In this document: positions 27,301 to 37,585 of the stretch, in pieces
Layout of the letters: every line of letters begins with the position of its first letter
How positions within the stretch are numbered: position 1 is the first letter of the stretch
Assembly: GCA_013339895.1 (NCBI GenBank)
Contig: JABACO010000004.1
Span: 363,386 to 427,385 of the forward strand
Reading direction: 5' to 3'
DNA from: Ephydatia muelleri
Lineage: Eukaryota; Porifera; Demospongiae; Spongillida; Spongillidae
Length of the DNA: 64,000 nucleotides
The notes under the pieces: generated by a model
The model's input: the letters and a program-made list of their open reading frames with translations, nothing else
Told to the model about the DNA's origin: nothing
Databases searched by the model: none
Position numbers and translations under genes: made by a program

Positions 27301-28595
27301 GAAGGGAGGAGGAGGGAACTGGAAGGGAGGAGGAGGGAAATGGAAGGGAGGAGGAGGGAATGGAAGGGAGGAGGAGGGAAATGGAAGGGAGGAGGAGGGA
27401 AATGGAAGGGAGGAGGAGGGAAATGGAAGGGAGGAGGAGGGAAATGGAAGGGAGGAGGAGGGAAATGGACAGGAGGAGGAGGGCAATGGAAGGGAGAGAG
27501 GAAATGGAAGGGCGGAGCTTTGTTGTGTGTGGATTTTACTTGCACTATTACATGGGTCTGGCGCTAGGGAGCAGATAGGTGTTGTCCTTGACGATTGCTT
27601 TGGAACCTGTGACTTGGACTCGGTCTGGCTGTGATCCGGGTTGATTGCAAGAAGGTGTGCTCTTGTGCAACACGTGAATGTCACAATTTCCGCAGAGTTG
27701 TACTGTCGTTAGTGTGCTGACTACTGAAGTCGTCCACTGAGTGATACTTTTAATCAGCCTTTCTGTAGTTGATTAACGTTTGTAGCCATAACTTTGTTGT
27801 TACTGTTGGAACACTTTGAAATCGGACAAATGGTTGCCAGTTTATCTCCATTCCCTCTCCTCTCAGATTGGACACCTCAGCAGGTGACTCCACTTCTGGT
27901 GGCTTCAACTTCAGGTTTCAAAACGGGGTCGTTAGATCAGGACAAACTGTGTCAGTTCCTTTGTGTGTGTGTGTTGTGTGTCCTAGGTTTGCCAAGTACT
28001 GGTATGAGCAGGGGATCCAGTATCGCACGCTCATCAAGGCATATGGAATTCTGTTTGTTGTGGAACTGGTTGGCCAAGTATGTTCCCGAGCTGTTCCATC
28101 TCCCTCCCCCTGTGACCTCACCCCCCCCCCCCCCTGTTTTCCCCTCCTCCTATGACTCCTCCCTTGTGTCCCCTCCTCCTGTGACTCCTCCCCTATGGCC
28201 CCTCCTCCTGTGACTCCTCCCCTATGGCCCCTCCTCCTGTGACTCCTCCCCTATGGCCCCATCCTCCTGTGGACACCTCCCCTATGGCCCCTCCTATGAC
28301 TCTTCCCTGTGTCCCTCCTCCTTTGACTCCTCCCCTGTAACTCTACACCTGGGCCCACCTAATTGTGACCTCCCCTGTGACCCCTCCTCCCTCCATGACC
28401 CTCCCCCTGTGCCCTCCTCCCCTGACCCCTCCCCCTGTGACCCCTCCTCCTCCATGACCCCTCCCCCTGTGACCCCTCCTTTTCCATCCTTTACCTCAAT
28501 GTGGTCTTTTTTTTCTTCCCCTATACCAGGGAGGGAAGTTTTCTATTACAACCTTAGTCCTGAAGCTGGGCTCCACAGTAGCTCTGTTGGGAATT
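24370..28595 (+). CDS. P2RX: P2X-1: divergent P2X purinoceptor, exons 1-10, probably disabled
   Basis: ATP-gated cation channel subunit; trimeric, two membrane helices around a cysteine-rich ectodomain. Exons: 24370-24512 (YDTPK motif, TM1 ALYRLFQLGIMGFMIG), 24592-24769 (KLKGV, ATP-contact Lys pair), 24846-24990, 25060-25147 (cysteines), 26877-26966, 27019-27156, 27568-27654, 27867-27914 (STSGGFNFR, NFR nucleotide motif), 27987-28077 (RTLIKAYG Lys), 28530-28595 (TM2 start GGKFSITTLVLKLGS). Phases agree throughout, but exon 7 has an in-frame TGA at 27632-27634 and lacks the second Cys of the family's CDLD...CxPxY motif, so this copy is a pseudogene or carries sequence errors. It differs clearly from P2X-2/3/4. 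Its own last exon is not found before the retroelement at 29280; the next exon 11 (35138) belongs to the other subfamily. Intron 4 begins with the 24-copy donor repeat. Confidence 0.88.
25141..25670 (+). repeat. 22 bp x24 minisatellite carrying the P2X-1 exon 4 donor
   Basis: The unit CTTACGCGTATGTTACCCTG + AT repeats 24 times. The first unit contains the real boundary, TCTTACAC|GTATGTT, at 25147/25148; the same ACGTATGTT boundary is present without a repeat in P2X-2, -3 and -4. Unit 2 has lost the GT (CTTATG); nearly all others keep GTATG. A few units have 1 bp indels (about 25409 and 25506). Confidence 0.95.
25988..26062 (+). repeat. G-rich tract with G-quadruplex potential
   Basis: About 70 bp of GGGGGTGGGGGTGGGG-type sequence with many runs of four or more G on the sense strand of P2X-1 intron 4. 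Confidence 0.85.
26219..26383. repeat. 33 bp x5 minisatellite in P2X-1 intron 4
   Basis: Five near-identical copies of GTTCCTGTGGTAGCAGGAGC + TATGTAGGTATTA. Because 33 is a multiple of three the minus strand stays open (YIAPATTGTNT repeated), but there are no gene-like features around it. Confidence 0.9.
26592..26624 (+). pseudogene. Relic of P2X exon 5 inside intron 4
   Basis: TGAAGGCTTCACTGTCCTGATC, then one inserted C, then AAGAACTCCA. This matches the core of the real exon 5 at 26901-26932, 310 bp downstream. No splice sites are kept. Confidence 0.7.
27165..27515. repeat. 21 bp purine-rich minisatellite in P2X-1 intron 6
   Basis: About 15 copies of GGAAGGGAGGAGGAGGGAAAT, starting a few bases after the exon 6 donor. 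The sense strand is almost pure purine. The long Pro/Ser/Phe or Gly/Arg/Glu frames here are only this repeat. Confidence 0.92.
28115..28495. repeat. C-rich ~29 bp minisatellite in P2X-1 intron 9
   Basis: Imperfect copies of CTCCTCCTGTGACTCCTCCC CTATGGCCC-type sequence that fill the intron up to the acceptor of exon 10. Confidence 0.85.
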
Positions 28596-28599
28596 GTGA

Positions 28600-28900
28600 G
28601 TGCACATGCACACACACATGCACACACACACATGCACACACACACACACATGCACACACACATGCACACACACATGCACGCACAAATCCAAACACAACAT
28701 GCACACACATGTGCACGTGCACACAAGCACGCAGACACACACATGCACACATTGCGCACACATGCACACACAACATGCACACACAGACATACACAAACAT
28801 ACATGCACCCACACATGGACACATGCACATGGACACACATGGACACACACACATGGACACACACACATGGACACACACACATGGACACACACTCCTTTGC
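28600..28900. repeat. (CA)n-like tract after P2X-1 exon 10
   Basis: Imperfect ACACACATGCAC and ACACACATGGAC repeats begin 5 bp into the intron. The last part is a 12-14 bp ATGGACACACAC unit. Confidence 0.9.
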
Positions 28901-28917
28901 AAATGAATAATGATAAT

Positions 28918-28949
28918 GGTGGCTTCAACTTCAGGTTTCAAAACGGGGG
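28918..28949 (+). pseudogene. Relic of P2X exon 8 3' end with its donor
   Basis: About 31 bp identical to 27898-27928, covering the end of exon 8 (GGCTTCAACTTCAG) and the first intron bases GTTTCAAAACGGGG. It lies downstream of exon 10, out of order, so it is a duplicated fragment rather than an exon in use. Confidence 0.75.
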
Positions 28950-29614
28950 TGGTGACTTGACTGCCTCCAGAGCAGAGACAGAGTAGCTGTCTTTAGCATT
29001 CACTTATGGCAGTGAAGTTACCTTATCATCAACCTCAGTGGTGGGTGTGGTCAATTGAGTGGATAGTGTCCTGGACAGCCCAGCTGCATTTCCATTCACT
29101 TTGCCAGATTTGCATTCCACTGACAGATTAAACTGCTGCAAGAACATGTTCCATCTTGAAATATATCCCCCAACATTCCTCAGGTTGTTAAGGCCTCAGG
29201 TTGTTAAGTTGTTAAGACCTCAGGTTGTTAAGTTGTTAAGACTTCAGGTTGTTAAGACTTTAGGTTGTTAAAACTTCAGGTTGTTAAGATGTACAAGAGG
29301 TTGACGATCTGTCAGCAAAACAAATTCATGTCCATACAAATGTGGATAGAACTCCTTCACAGCTTTGACTATAGCAAGAGCCTCCCATTCATTCCTCTCT
29401 GCCTTCAACTGCCTACTCCACTATGCAATCACCTGATAGAGGTATAGTATATAGGTGGGGCCAAAGACAGAGTCCAAATCTAGAGTTGTGAAGATGTTTG
29501 AACCATATAAAGACTACATGAGGATCTCGTTGACGTGAGGTGTCCTTGTGAGTTACATCATTTAACTTCCAAAAGTCAATGCAAAATCGCCCAACTCTGT
29601 CTTTTATTTCCAAC

Positions 29615-29765
29615 CATCACTATTAGAGGCTCTTGTACGAGGACGTATGACATCATCACTATTGGAGGCTCTTGTACGAGGGTATGACATCATCACTATT
29701 GGAGGCTCTTGTACGAGGGTATGACATCATCACTATTGGAGGCTCTTGTACGAGGATGCATGACA
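29615..29765. repeat. ~37 bp minisatellite inside element A
   Basis: About four copies of CACTATTGGAGGCTCTTGTA + CGAGGGTATGACATCAT. It lies in the deleted RT region. Confidence 0.85.
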
Positions 29766-30879
29766 CCATCCTGCAACATCTTCTGTCTTCATTATCTACT
29801 GTATTCTTCAGTGTTACAGGATGTCAACGAATAGGCTGTCACATAGGAGGTCCGTGGATTGTAATGGAATGCTTCACTCTTGAAGTCTTTCCCAATTTCC
29901 GTTCAGCAAAAGATTCTTCAAACTCCTCTACTAACTTGAGAAGCTTCTTTTTTTCTTCCACTGACAAGTTGGTTCCTTCGAGATTGAATCGAAATTGTCA
30001 TGTGCTCCAAAGATTTCCCTTCTTCAACAGACATTATGTTCTGCCTCGGGATGAAAGTCGCATGCCTGTATATAGCATTGTGGGTATCTGTCTACGTTCA
30101 TCACTTGCAATTTCACTCCATCCTCCTCTTTCACAGTACTCAAACTCCCTAGCCACATGCATGGTTTTGGGTTTACCGTCTTCCTCTTCCTCTTCAACGA
30201 GCCCCTCACCTATCCCAACCTCATCCTCGAATATAGTAGTACGGAATGTCCTGGTGTTTGCACATTCTCTAGACACTACCACTGCCTCATCACTACATTG
30301 AGGTGTACCCCAATACGTACTGTTTTGTCTGGAGCCAATAATGGGGACCTAGCTCAACTAAGTCCTGACCCAGCAGAATACGCCTGGTTCTGCAATTTTA
30401 TCATAACCCCATGTTTCTCCATGAAGTCCCCCCCCAAGCAAACACTGTACCGTGAGCTCTCTGACAACGATCAACTCTTGGTTATCTTGAAATGTCCCCA
30501 AAGCAACACTCGCCCCACCACATCCAAAAGAAACATCTTTAGTAATCACCACAGGATTGGAACTTCAATCCCTTGTACCACAGCTTCCTTGCCCCATTGT
30601 TGACGGCCTGCCATTTGGGGTGTTCATCCCTCCAGGCAATGCTGCATAGCAAATCAACTGAGACAGCTGCCCCTGAATCCAACAAAAAATGAAGACCCTC
30701 CAAACAGTCCCTAAACATGTAACAAGCTGTTGGTTTGTTTGGTTTCAGTCATGTGGATCATTTTTTTTCCCCACCCCCCAGCTCTTTTCCACCACCTGAG
30801 TTGGCTTGTTGAAGTTTAAAGGACACTCTCATTTGAAGTGGCCCTCATCACCACATCTGTAACACGTTCCAATTCTTTG

Positions 30880-31072
30880 TCTCTCATGTTGGTAAGTGCC
30901 TTCTCCCTGCACTCTGGTCTCTTTGGTAAGTGCCTTCTCCCTGCACTCTGGTCTCTCATGTTGGTAAGTGCCTTCTCCCTGCACTCTGGTCTCTTTGGTA
31001 AGTGCCTTCTCCCTGCACTCTGGTCTCTCATGTTGGTAAGTGCCTTCTCCCTGCACTCTGGTCTCTATGCCC
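30880..31072 (-). repeat. Coding repeat in gag of element A
   Basis: Alternating 38 and 34 bp units (72 bp composite, 24 codons) give repeated RVQGEGTYQHERPECREKAL on the minus strand just before the CCHC knuckle. Confidence 0.8.
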
Positions 31073-31489
31073 ATCCCATTGGAAATGACTTCTCTCGCCA
31101 TCCTCTGCTGCTGACAGCTGAGCATCCATCTTGCCAAACCTCTCTGCCATTTGTTCCAGCATTGTCTCCAGTTGCCCAAGTTCTCTATTGTCCTTTTTCC
31201 GGATAGCATTCACTTCGGAAAACTTCCCACCAAACTTCAATGCCTCTTCAATTACCACACACCTTCCTCAATAGCTTACTTAGTTGTTGATGGGGCCTGC
31301 CTTTCAAAGGCGTTTGGTATGTGATAATCCCACAAAGTTTGGGTCATGAATTTTTGGCTGAACCACAGCGTCTTCATTTGGATAAGCTTCTTTGAAGGCT
31401 TTCTATAACTGAGTGGCATTACCAGTCACACTCTCTATTTCACCCTGTTCCCGAGAGTTGAAATGTTTTGCTGCAACCAAAAGGATCCT

Positions 31490-32489
31490 NNNNNNNNNNN
31501 NNNNNNNNNNNNNNNNNNNNNNNNNNNNNNNNNNNNNNNNNNNNNNNNNNNNNNNNNNNNNNNNNNNNNNNNNNNNNNNNNNNNNNNNNNNNNNNNNNNN
31601 NNNNNNNNNNNNNNNNNNNNNNNNNNNNNNNNNNNNNNNNNNNNNNNNNNNNNNNNNNNNNNNNNNNNNNNNNNNNNNNNNNNNNNNNNNNNNNNNNNNN
31701 NNNNNNNNNNNNNNNNNNNNNNNNNNNNNNNNNNNNNNNNNNNNNNNNNNNNNNNNNNNNNNNNNNNNNNNNNNNNNNNNNNNNNNNNNNNNNNNNNNNN
31801 NNNNNNNNNNNNNNNNNNNNNNNNNNNNNNNNNNNNNNNNNNNNNNNNNNNNNNNNNNNNNNNNNNNNNNNNNNNNNNNNNNNNNNNNNNNNNNNNNNNN
31901 NNNNNNNNNNNNNNNNNNNNNNNNNNNNNNNNNNNNNNNNNNNNNNNNNNNNNNNNNNNNNNNNNNNNNNNNNNNNNNNNNNNNNNNNNNNNNNNNNNNN
32001 NNNNNNNNNNNNNNNNNNNNNNNNNNNNNNNNNNNNNNNNNNNNNNNNNNNNNNNNNNNNNNNNNNNNNNNNNNNNNNNNNNNNNNNNNNNNNNNNNNNN
32101 NNNNNNNNNNNNNNNNNNNNNNNNNNNNNNNNNNNNNNNNNNNNNNNNNNNNNNNNNNNNNNNNNNNNNNNNNNNNNNNNNNNNNNNNNNNNNNNNNNNN
32201 NNNNNNNNNNNNNNNNNNNNNNNNNNNNNNNNNNNNNNNNNNNNNNNNNNNNNNNNNNNNNNNNNNNNNNNNNNNNNNNNNNNNNNNNNNNNNNNNNNNN
32301 NNNNNNNNNNNNNNNNNNNNNNNNNNNNNNNNNNNNNNNNNNNNNNNNNNNNNNNNNNNNNNNNNNNNNNNNNNNNNNNNNNNNNNNNNNNNNNNNNNNN
32401 NNNNNNNNNNNNNNNNNNNNNNNNNNNNNNNNNNNNNNNNNNNNNNNNNNNNNNNNNNNNNNNNNNNNNNNNNNNNNNNNNNNNNNNNN
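31490..32489. other. Assembly gap (1000 N)
   Basis: Exactly 1000 N, the usual placeholder for a gap of unknown size. It separates element A from a CT-rich tract. Confidence 1.
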
Positions 32490-32509
32490 AGTACTGCTGT
32501 AAGACCATT

Positions 32510-33165
32510 TTCTCCTTACTCCTTCCACCTCCCTCCCCCTTTCTCCCACTCATCTCCTCTCCCTTCCCCTCTCACTTCCTTCTCCCACTTCCTCCTCCCA
32601 TCTTCCCCTCCCACCCTCCTCCCAAGCTCCTCCCCCTCCCTCCTCCCACCTTCCTCCCCCCTCCTCCCACTCTTCTCCCACTCCTCCCACCTTCCCTCCC
32701 ACCTCCTCCACCTTCCTCCCCCCTCCTCCCCAACTCCTCACACCTCCTCCACCCTCCTCCCACCCTTCCTCGGAGACCCTCCTCCCACCTTCTCCCACCC
32801 TCCCTCCACCCTTCCTCCCACATCCTCCTCAACTCCTCCACCTCCTCCCACCTTCTCTCCACCCCTCCTCCAAACTGCCTCCCCCCTCTCCAACCTTCCT
32901 CCCACCCCTCCTCCCACCCTTCCTCCCACCCTCCTCCCACCTTCCTCCCACCCTCCTCCCACCCTCCTCCCACCTTTCCTCCCCACCCTCCTGCCCCACC
33001 CTCCTCCCACCCTCCTCCCACCTTCCTCCCACCCTCTCTCCCACCCTCCTCCCACACTACATCTCCCTCCCTACCTTCCTCCCACCCACCCTTCTCCTCC
33101 CACCTTCCTCCTCCCCACCTTCCTCCTCCCACCTTCCTCCTCTGAGGTCCTCCCTTCTTCAGGTG
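32510..33165. repeat. CT-rich minisatellite (CCTCCCACCTT-like)
   Basis: About 650 bp of CTCCTCCCACCTTCCTCCCA-type pyrimidine sequence. It has open frames on both strands that carry no protein signal. Next to it, 33160-33235 is ordinary sequence and 33245-33291 is a pure (CA)n tract. Confidence 0.92.
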
Positions 33166-33244
33166 CCATTTCTGCAGCATGAAGTTCAGTAGCTGTGGAG
33201 ACACCATCTTGTTTTGCATGTATTGTTTCACCCAATTGAAATAT

Positions 33245-33291
<47 letters not shown>

Positions 33292-33293
<2 letters not shown>

Positions 33294-34667
33294 TATTTGT
33301 ATGAAAGATATTAACCACTTGTAAGTAGTTTTCCTTAATGGCTAGCTGTTGTTAATATTCAATTCACATGTAGTCCAGTATTGTAAATACTTACACAACA
33401 CCAGCTTGCTTAAAATTACCCACTCGAACGTTTCCATCCAATCTTTACATTGCTCACACCCATTATGAAATGCAAGTGCACGTGACCGGATCTATTCTAA
33501 GGATGAGTTTCACTCCGATAAATGTCTTCTAATTCTGGTGTGACAGTGGATACTGACTCTGAAACAAGTATGCAATCCCGACAGAAAATTGAATGGTTCA
33601 ATCAATCATATTGAGGGAATATGATTTATTTTCAAAACAATATTACAAAGAAGGTTAGAACCTTATAGCAAGTACTGTATCAATAAATAAGTAAAGAGAA
33701 ACGAAAAGTAAGTTGATTGGATCAATCAGTGGAAATCTTAATATACTTCTATGCGTCACCTTTGGTTACATATCCATTTAATACTTTAACATTTAGTTTT
33801 TGCAATGACAGATAGTACTTCAATATTGATCAGAAGTCAGCGGCAGTAAATTATTTAATAACTACCCAGGCATTTCTCTACTATCTGCTAAATAGACATG
33901 CAATATGGTGTTAAGAATAGGTATGATTGTGCAAATCAGTGCAATGCAGTGTTCATATAGTTTTTTTAAATCTCAGCTGGTAGAGATGGATTTAACGTAC
34001 TATCCATTATATTTCTTAATTTCAATGCGGGGGGGGGGGGGGGGGGGGCAAAAAAAAGTGCTATACATCGTCACAAAAACTCCGAAATTGAGACCAGATT
34101 ACCGCCTACAGAAACGCCCACTTTATGGCTACATCCACCAAGTTAATTATGTCATTACCATTAATGCCACACCCCACCTCAAATAGCGCAGTACTGGTCT
34201 GTTGCTGCATGGATTGGCATTTGATCCTTTCTCTGCAGATTATAGAACATCTTGTAAGCTCAAGGGCAGTTTGTCTTTTGCCACATAGTTTGATTCACGG
34301 AGCACTATTCAATCACGTGAATATACTTTATTGAGGATTAGGTACTTCAATCCCTTATTTGGCCCTAATACTACAAACAATATGATTTTATTGTTATGTT
34401 GCTTCAGTGCCAGCTTAAGTGCATTTAAAAATATCAAAAAGGGATGAAAATTATTATTTTTTGAACTCCCTCACCTCATAATGTTTTCTCATGCATTTTT
34501 GCATTTTATAAAGCTCTCAACAAACTCTACAAAGTTAGTGATCGTGTCTTCTTTGTTTTTTTGCCCCCCCCCCCCCCCCCCCCCCCCCATGTTATAATTG
34601 TCAGAATTAGGGACTGTAAAGACATATGGAAGAAGGGAAAGAGTACATGGCATGTAAGGACATATGG
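33292..34667. other. AT-rich non-coding stretch, no gene seen
   Basis: No homology, splice-flanked exon or RNA gene is recognised. It contains G20 at about 34029-34048 and C27 at about 34563-34589, both likely to be assembly-sensitive. Confidence 0.6.
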
Positions 34668-34951
34668 CAGGGGCGGACGCAGGGGGGGGGGGTCCGTGGT
34701 GTCCGGACCCCCCCCCCCCCCGACCCCGACCCTTGCTATATCACGTGCGACGTGTGCAAACCTCTTTATTACATCGGATGCATATGGCTACAAAGCGTAC
34801 TTCGTCAATACTCTCGTATAGCCCCCCCAAAAGCTTCCGTTCGCGCGGGAGGGGGCACATCCCCCTCCCGCACCCTCCCCCTATTTATTATTCATGTTGG
34901 ACACCCCCCCCCCCCCCCCCCCCCCCTTCAGAATTCCTGTATCTGCCCCTG
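34668..34951. mobile_element. Non-autonomous DNA transposon, TIR CAGGGGCGGACGCAGG
   Basis: Left end CAGGGGCGGACGCAGGGGGG and right end whose reverse complement is CAGGGGCAGATACAGGAATT. The CAGGGGCGGATNCAGG type of end is common in hAT-like elements. Both flanks carry GAAGAAGGGAAAGAGTACAT, so a host sequence was duplicated or the element sits in a local repeat. A lone end of the same type (AGGGGCGGATACAGGAGGG) is at about 45619. Confidence 0.65.
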
Positions 34952-35137
34952 CATGGAAGAAGGGAAAGAGTACATGGCATGTAAAGACACGTGGAAGAAG
35001 GGAAAGAGTAAATGGTATGAATGAGACAAATGATGCATGCTTGCTGTATTCTGGTCACAAAGGAAAGTACAAAACACACTTATTAAAATAGAGGGGCAGC
35101 ATTACAACTTCCACTTCCACTCTTCCCTCCTCCCCAG

Positions 35138-35227
35138 GCTGCTGTGCTTTCGGACATGGTAGTACTGTACATCGTGCAGAAGCGTCATCTGTACTATCAG
35201 GAGAAATACCAGGTGGTGAAGAGGTAA
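35138..35227 (+). pseudogene. Orphan P2X exon 11 (TM2 and tail)
   Basis: The acceptor CTCCCCAG precedes AAVLSDMVVLYIVQKRHLYY, nearly identical to exon 11 of P2X-2 and P2X-3. It ends early as VVKR-stop at 35225-35227 because the tail-coding segment present in the other copies is deleted. No exon 10 of this subfamily is found upstream; element A and the gap lie between. It is either the end of P2X-1 acquired by exchange or the last trace of another unit. Confidence 0.8.
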
Positions 35228-36480
35228 AGGCTCCCATGACAACCAAGCGTTCCCTCAGCAGGAGACGATTCACACTATCACTCTGTACAGGGTCCACTTC
35301 TGAACAAGTAGCAGGGGTTTTCCCTCACATACGTCAATGGCTCATACATTATGCTCATGTTTAGAATACAGTTCTGTGTTTGTGATGCGTTGCCAGCACA
35401 GAAGTGGAATGATTCAAAAGTTGTACGATTATTTTTTGTCTCGTTTTTTAATTCCTTCTTTCTTTTTGTTGGGTCATTTTCACGGAAACTGTCCCAAATG
35501 AAAAAATATATAAACTCTTTATATGAAGTGCCTGAATATTTAACCATGAATAACTAAACAAAGAAACAGGTTAATAATAATGTTGCAGATTGGCTAAAAC
35601 ATTATTGAGTGATGTTTATTGAATAGGGGTTCACTTTATTTAGGTTGAATGTTTTTTAAATACATAAATTAATAAAACTGCAACAGCATCAATAATAGAA
35701 TATATTTATTAACCTTATATGGATCTGTATTATCACCCCATGCTTCAGCTCAGTTATCAGTAATACCCTAACCTGAAATAAATAGCACCACCAGTACTAG
35801 CTTAACTTTGTGTACCCAAATCTACATGCATTCACATCTCAAAGTTACAAAATATCTTAGATGCTAAGTTTCTATAAGATATTTTGTAACTTTGATGTGA
35901 TTGCATGTAGATTTTGGTACACAAAGTTAAGCTAGTACTGGTGGTGCTATTTATTTACAAAGTTAAAATGTCTAGTTAGCAATTATTTGTGATGATGCAC
36001 AATTATGCTTGTTGCAGATATTATGTGACCTTTCAGTTTGCATTGGGCCATACATGCTCTTCTTCTCTCCTCGTGCAACCCGGATCAAAAGTAATGTTTC
36101 GGGGTTGAAGAGACTGACCTACCACAGAACAATGGAATCACTTAACACATGTTTTAAGGTTCCATTGCTCAGTTTGTTGCAAGTCAGTCTCTTGGAAGCT
36201 TATTCAAGTAAGCTGCTTTGGGCCCTTCATCTGAATTGTGATCCGACATCACAGAAGAGCGAAACAAATTCAAAACCAAATAATTTATTCAGTCACCAGA
36301 ACCAATTTACGCAAAAGTCTCGTACTCAGACCAATATTACGCAAGTATTATCATTCTGATTATGTTTTCGGGGTTGGAATGTATAAAATAAGATGCTGCA
36401 ATAACCGCAGAGGGTCAATCTGAACAATGGAATCACTTAATATATTAGAACAAACACTGAGCAATGGGATCATAAGTTGC
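35228..36480. repeat. Inter-P2X spacer block, copy 1
   Basis: About 1.2 kb that recurs almost unchanged at 41252-42480 after P2X-2. It recurs in part after P2X-3 (46593-46703, 51147-51230 and, more diverged, 54960-55620). It marks the duplication unit as gene plus spacer. The segment 36121-36350 is duplicated again, more diverged, at 36424-36800. Confidence 0.9.
35776..35957. mobile_element. Palindromic element in the spacer block
   Basis: Arms starting AAATAAATAGCACCACCAGT and meeting at AAGATATTTTGTAACTTTG around a loop of about 16 bp. The copy at 41813-41958 has lost much of the right arm and the copy at 55005-55110 retains mainly the left arm, so decay differs between paralogous spacers. 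Confidence 0.8.
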
Positions 36481-37303
36481 TCAGTTTGGTTGAGTGTTCC
36501 CCTGCGCAAGTCAGTCTCTTGGACCCTTGTTCAAGTAAGCTGCTTTGCCTTCATCTGAATCGTGATGTCCATTTGAACATTGAAATCCTATCCGTATTTT
36601 ATTTTATTTTATTATTTGCTTATTTAATTAATTACCATCTTTCCATGTATTATGTGTATTGTTATAAAAAAAATAAAAATCCGACATCAGCGCAACAAAT
36701 TCAACTCGTGGCAAAACCAGATAATTTATTCAGTCACCACATCATATCAAAATGCGCGCCTGCCACCACATAGTCAGACCAATATTACGCAAGCATTATC
36801 ATTCTAAAAATAAAACATTATTACGTATGTTCGACTGTCACATAGTCTGGGGACCTGATTGAAGCATCAGTCGGACTATCGGAAGAAACTTCCATATAGG
36901 ATTTGACCCCGACTATGAAGTCATTAAAAAAACGCGACCCGTCTGTAACAACACTCCCGACGATCGGATCGTATAGCTTGTTTTAGCAATCGATCTAGAA
37001 GTCAAAAATGAGTAGTTTCGTTTTTGTTTCATATCGCAGAACCACGTGGTTGTAGAGAACAAGAGTGTACTGCCCGTTCTCGTACCCAGTCTCGGAACAA
37101 GGGGCGGGTCGTCTCCTCCTTCTTGGCAACGCATAACTCGGGACAGGAACACTTTTAAGCGATCAAAATTTCACCACTAGCTTCAGAATCGGATGGAGGA
37201 CTCGTTTTTATATAAATAATTGATGTTATACTCTGATACACAATCGACTATCAGCCTATGTCTTGTATAATTAGACATTGGGTGTGAAAAAAAAATTAAG
37301 AAA
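36481..37303. other. Spacer sequence, no gene seen
   Basis: Non-coding; includes the second spacer duplication (to about 36800) and unique sequence with ATAGTCTGGGGACCTGAT at about 36842 (also upstream of P2X-1). No exon or RNA gene is supported. Confidence 0.55.
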
Positions 37304-37577
37304 ACAAGTAAATAAAAACATTCTCTACGAGAAATTTGGTGGGATATAGGATTTGAAGGCAATTGGTGGTGTAAAAAGCAAGGAAACAAGGTCTTATCAG
37401 AAGGGAAAATGTAATAGTCCTATATTTAGCCCACAAACAACATACGCCCTAGAAATGTGCTAAATATAGGACTATCCCTTCTGATAAGACCTTGTTTCCT
37501 TGCTTTTTACACCACCAATTGCCTTCAAATCCTATATCCCACCAACTTTCTCGTAGAGAATATTTTTATTTACTTGT
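37304..37577. mobile_element. Foldback element, 274 bp
   Basis: Near-perfect arms of about 120 bp start ACAAGTAAATAAAAACATTC and meet around CCTATATTTAGC/GCTAAATATAGG. Non-coding. Unrelated in sequence to the GGGACAGTTTC family. Confidence 0.85.
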
Positions 37578-37585
37578 TACATGTA

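Larger units (their letters stand above)
29280..31489 (-). mobile_element. Ty3/gypsy retrotransposon fragment A (gag, protease, broken pol)
   Basis: Reads on the minus strand and is cut by the gap at 31490. From gap to left: gag region with a CCHC knuckle CYRCGDEGHFK (about 30835-30870), aspartic protease motif FLLDSGAAVSVDLLC (about 30640-30690), reverse-transcriptase start RFCIDFWKLNDVTHKD (about 29540-29590) and, directly after it, an RNase H block EWEALAIVKAVKEFYPHLYG (about 29300-29400). The core of RT is missing, so the element has an internal deletion. Frame breaks occur throughout. It lies where the last intron of P2X-1 should be. Confidence 0.85.

Noticed and set aside
27037-27684. 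215-codon Pro/Ser/Phe-rich minus-strand frame
   Set aside because: Antisense reading of the 21 bp purine repeat in P2X-1 intron 6.
28496-28986. Cys/Val or His/Thr-rich frames over CA repeats
   Set aside because: Dinucleotide repeat translations; the same applies at 4562-4933, 18751-19015, 38112-38576, 42628-43144, 45323-45800 and 53237-53507.
31413-33182. Long frames spanning the first N block
   Set aside because: N codons plus CT-rich repeat; no protein signal.
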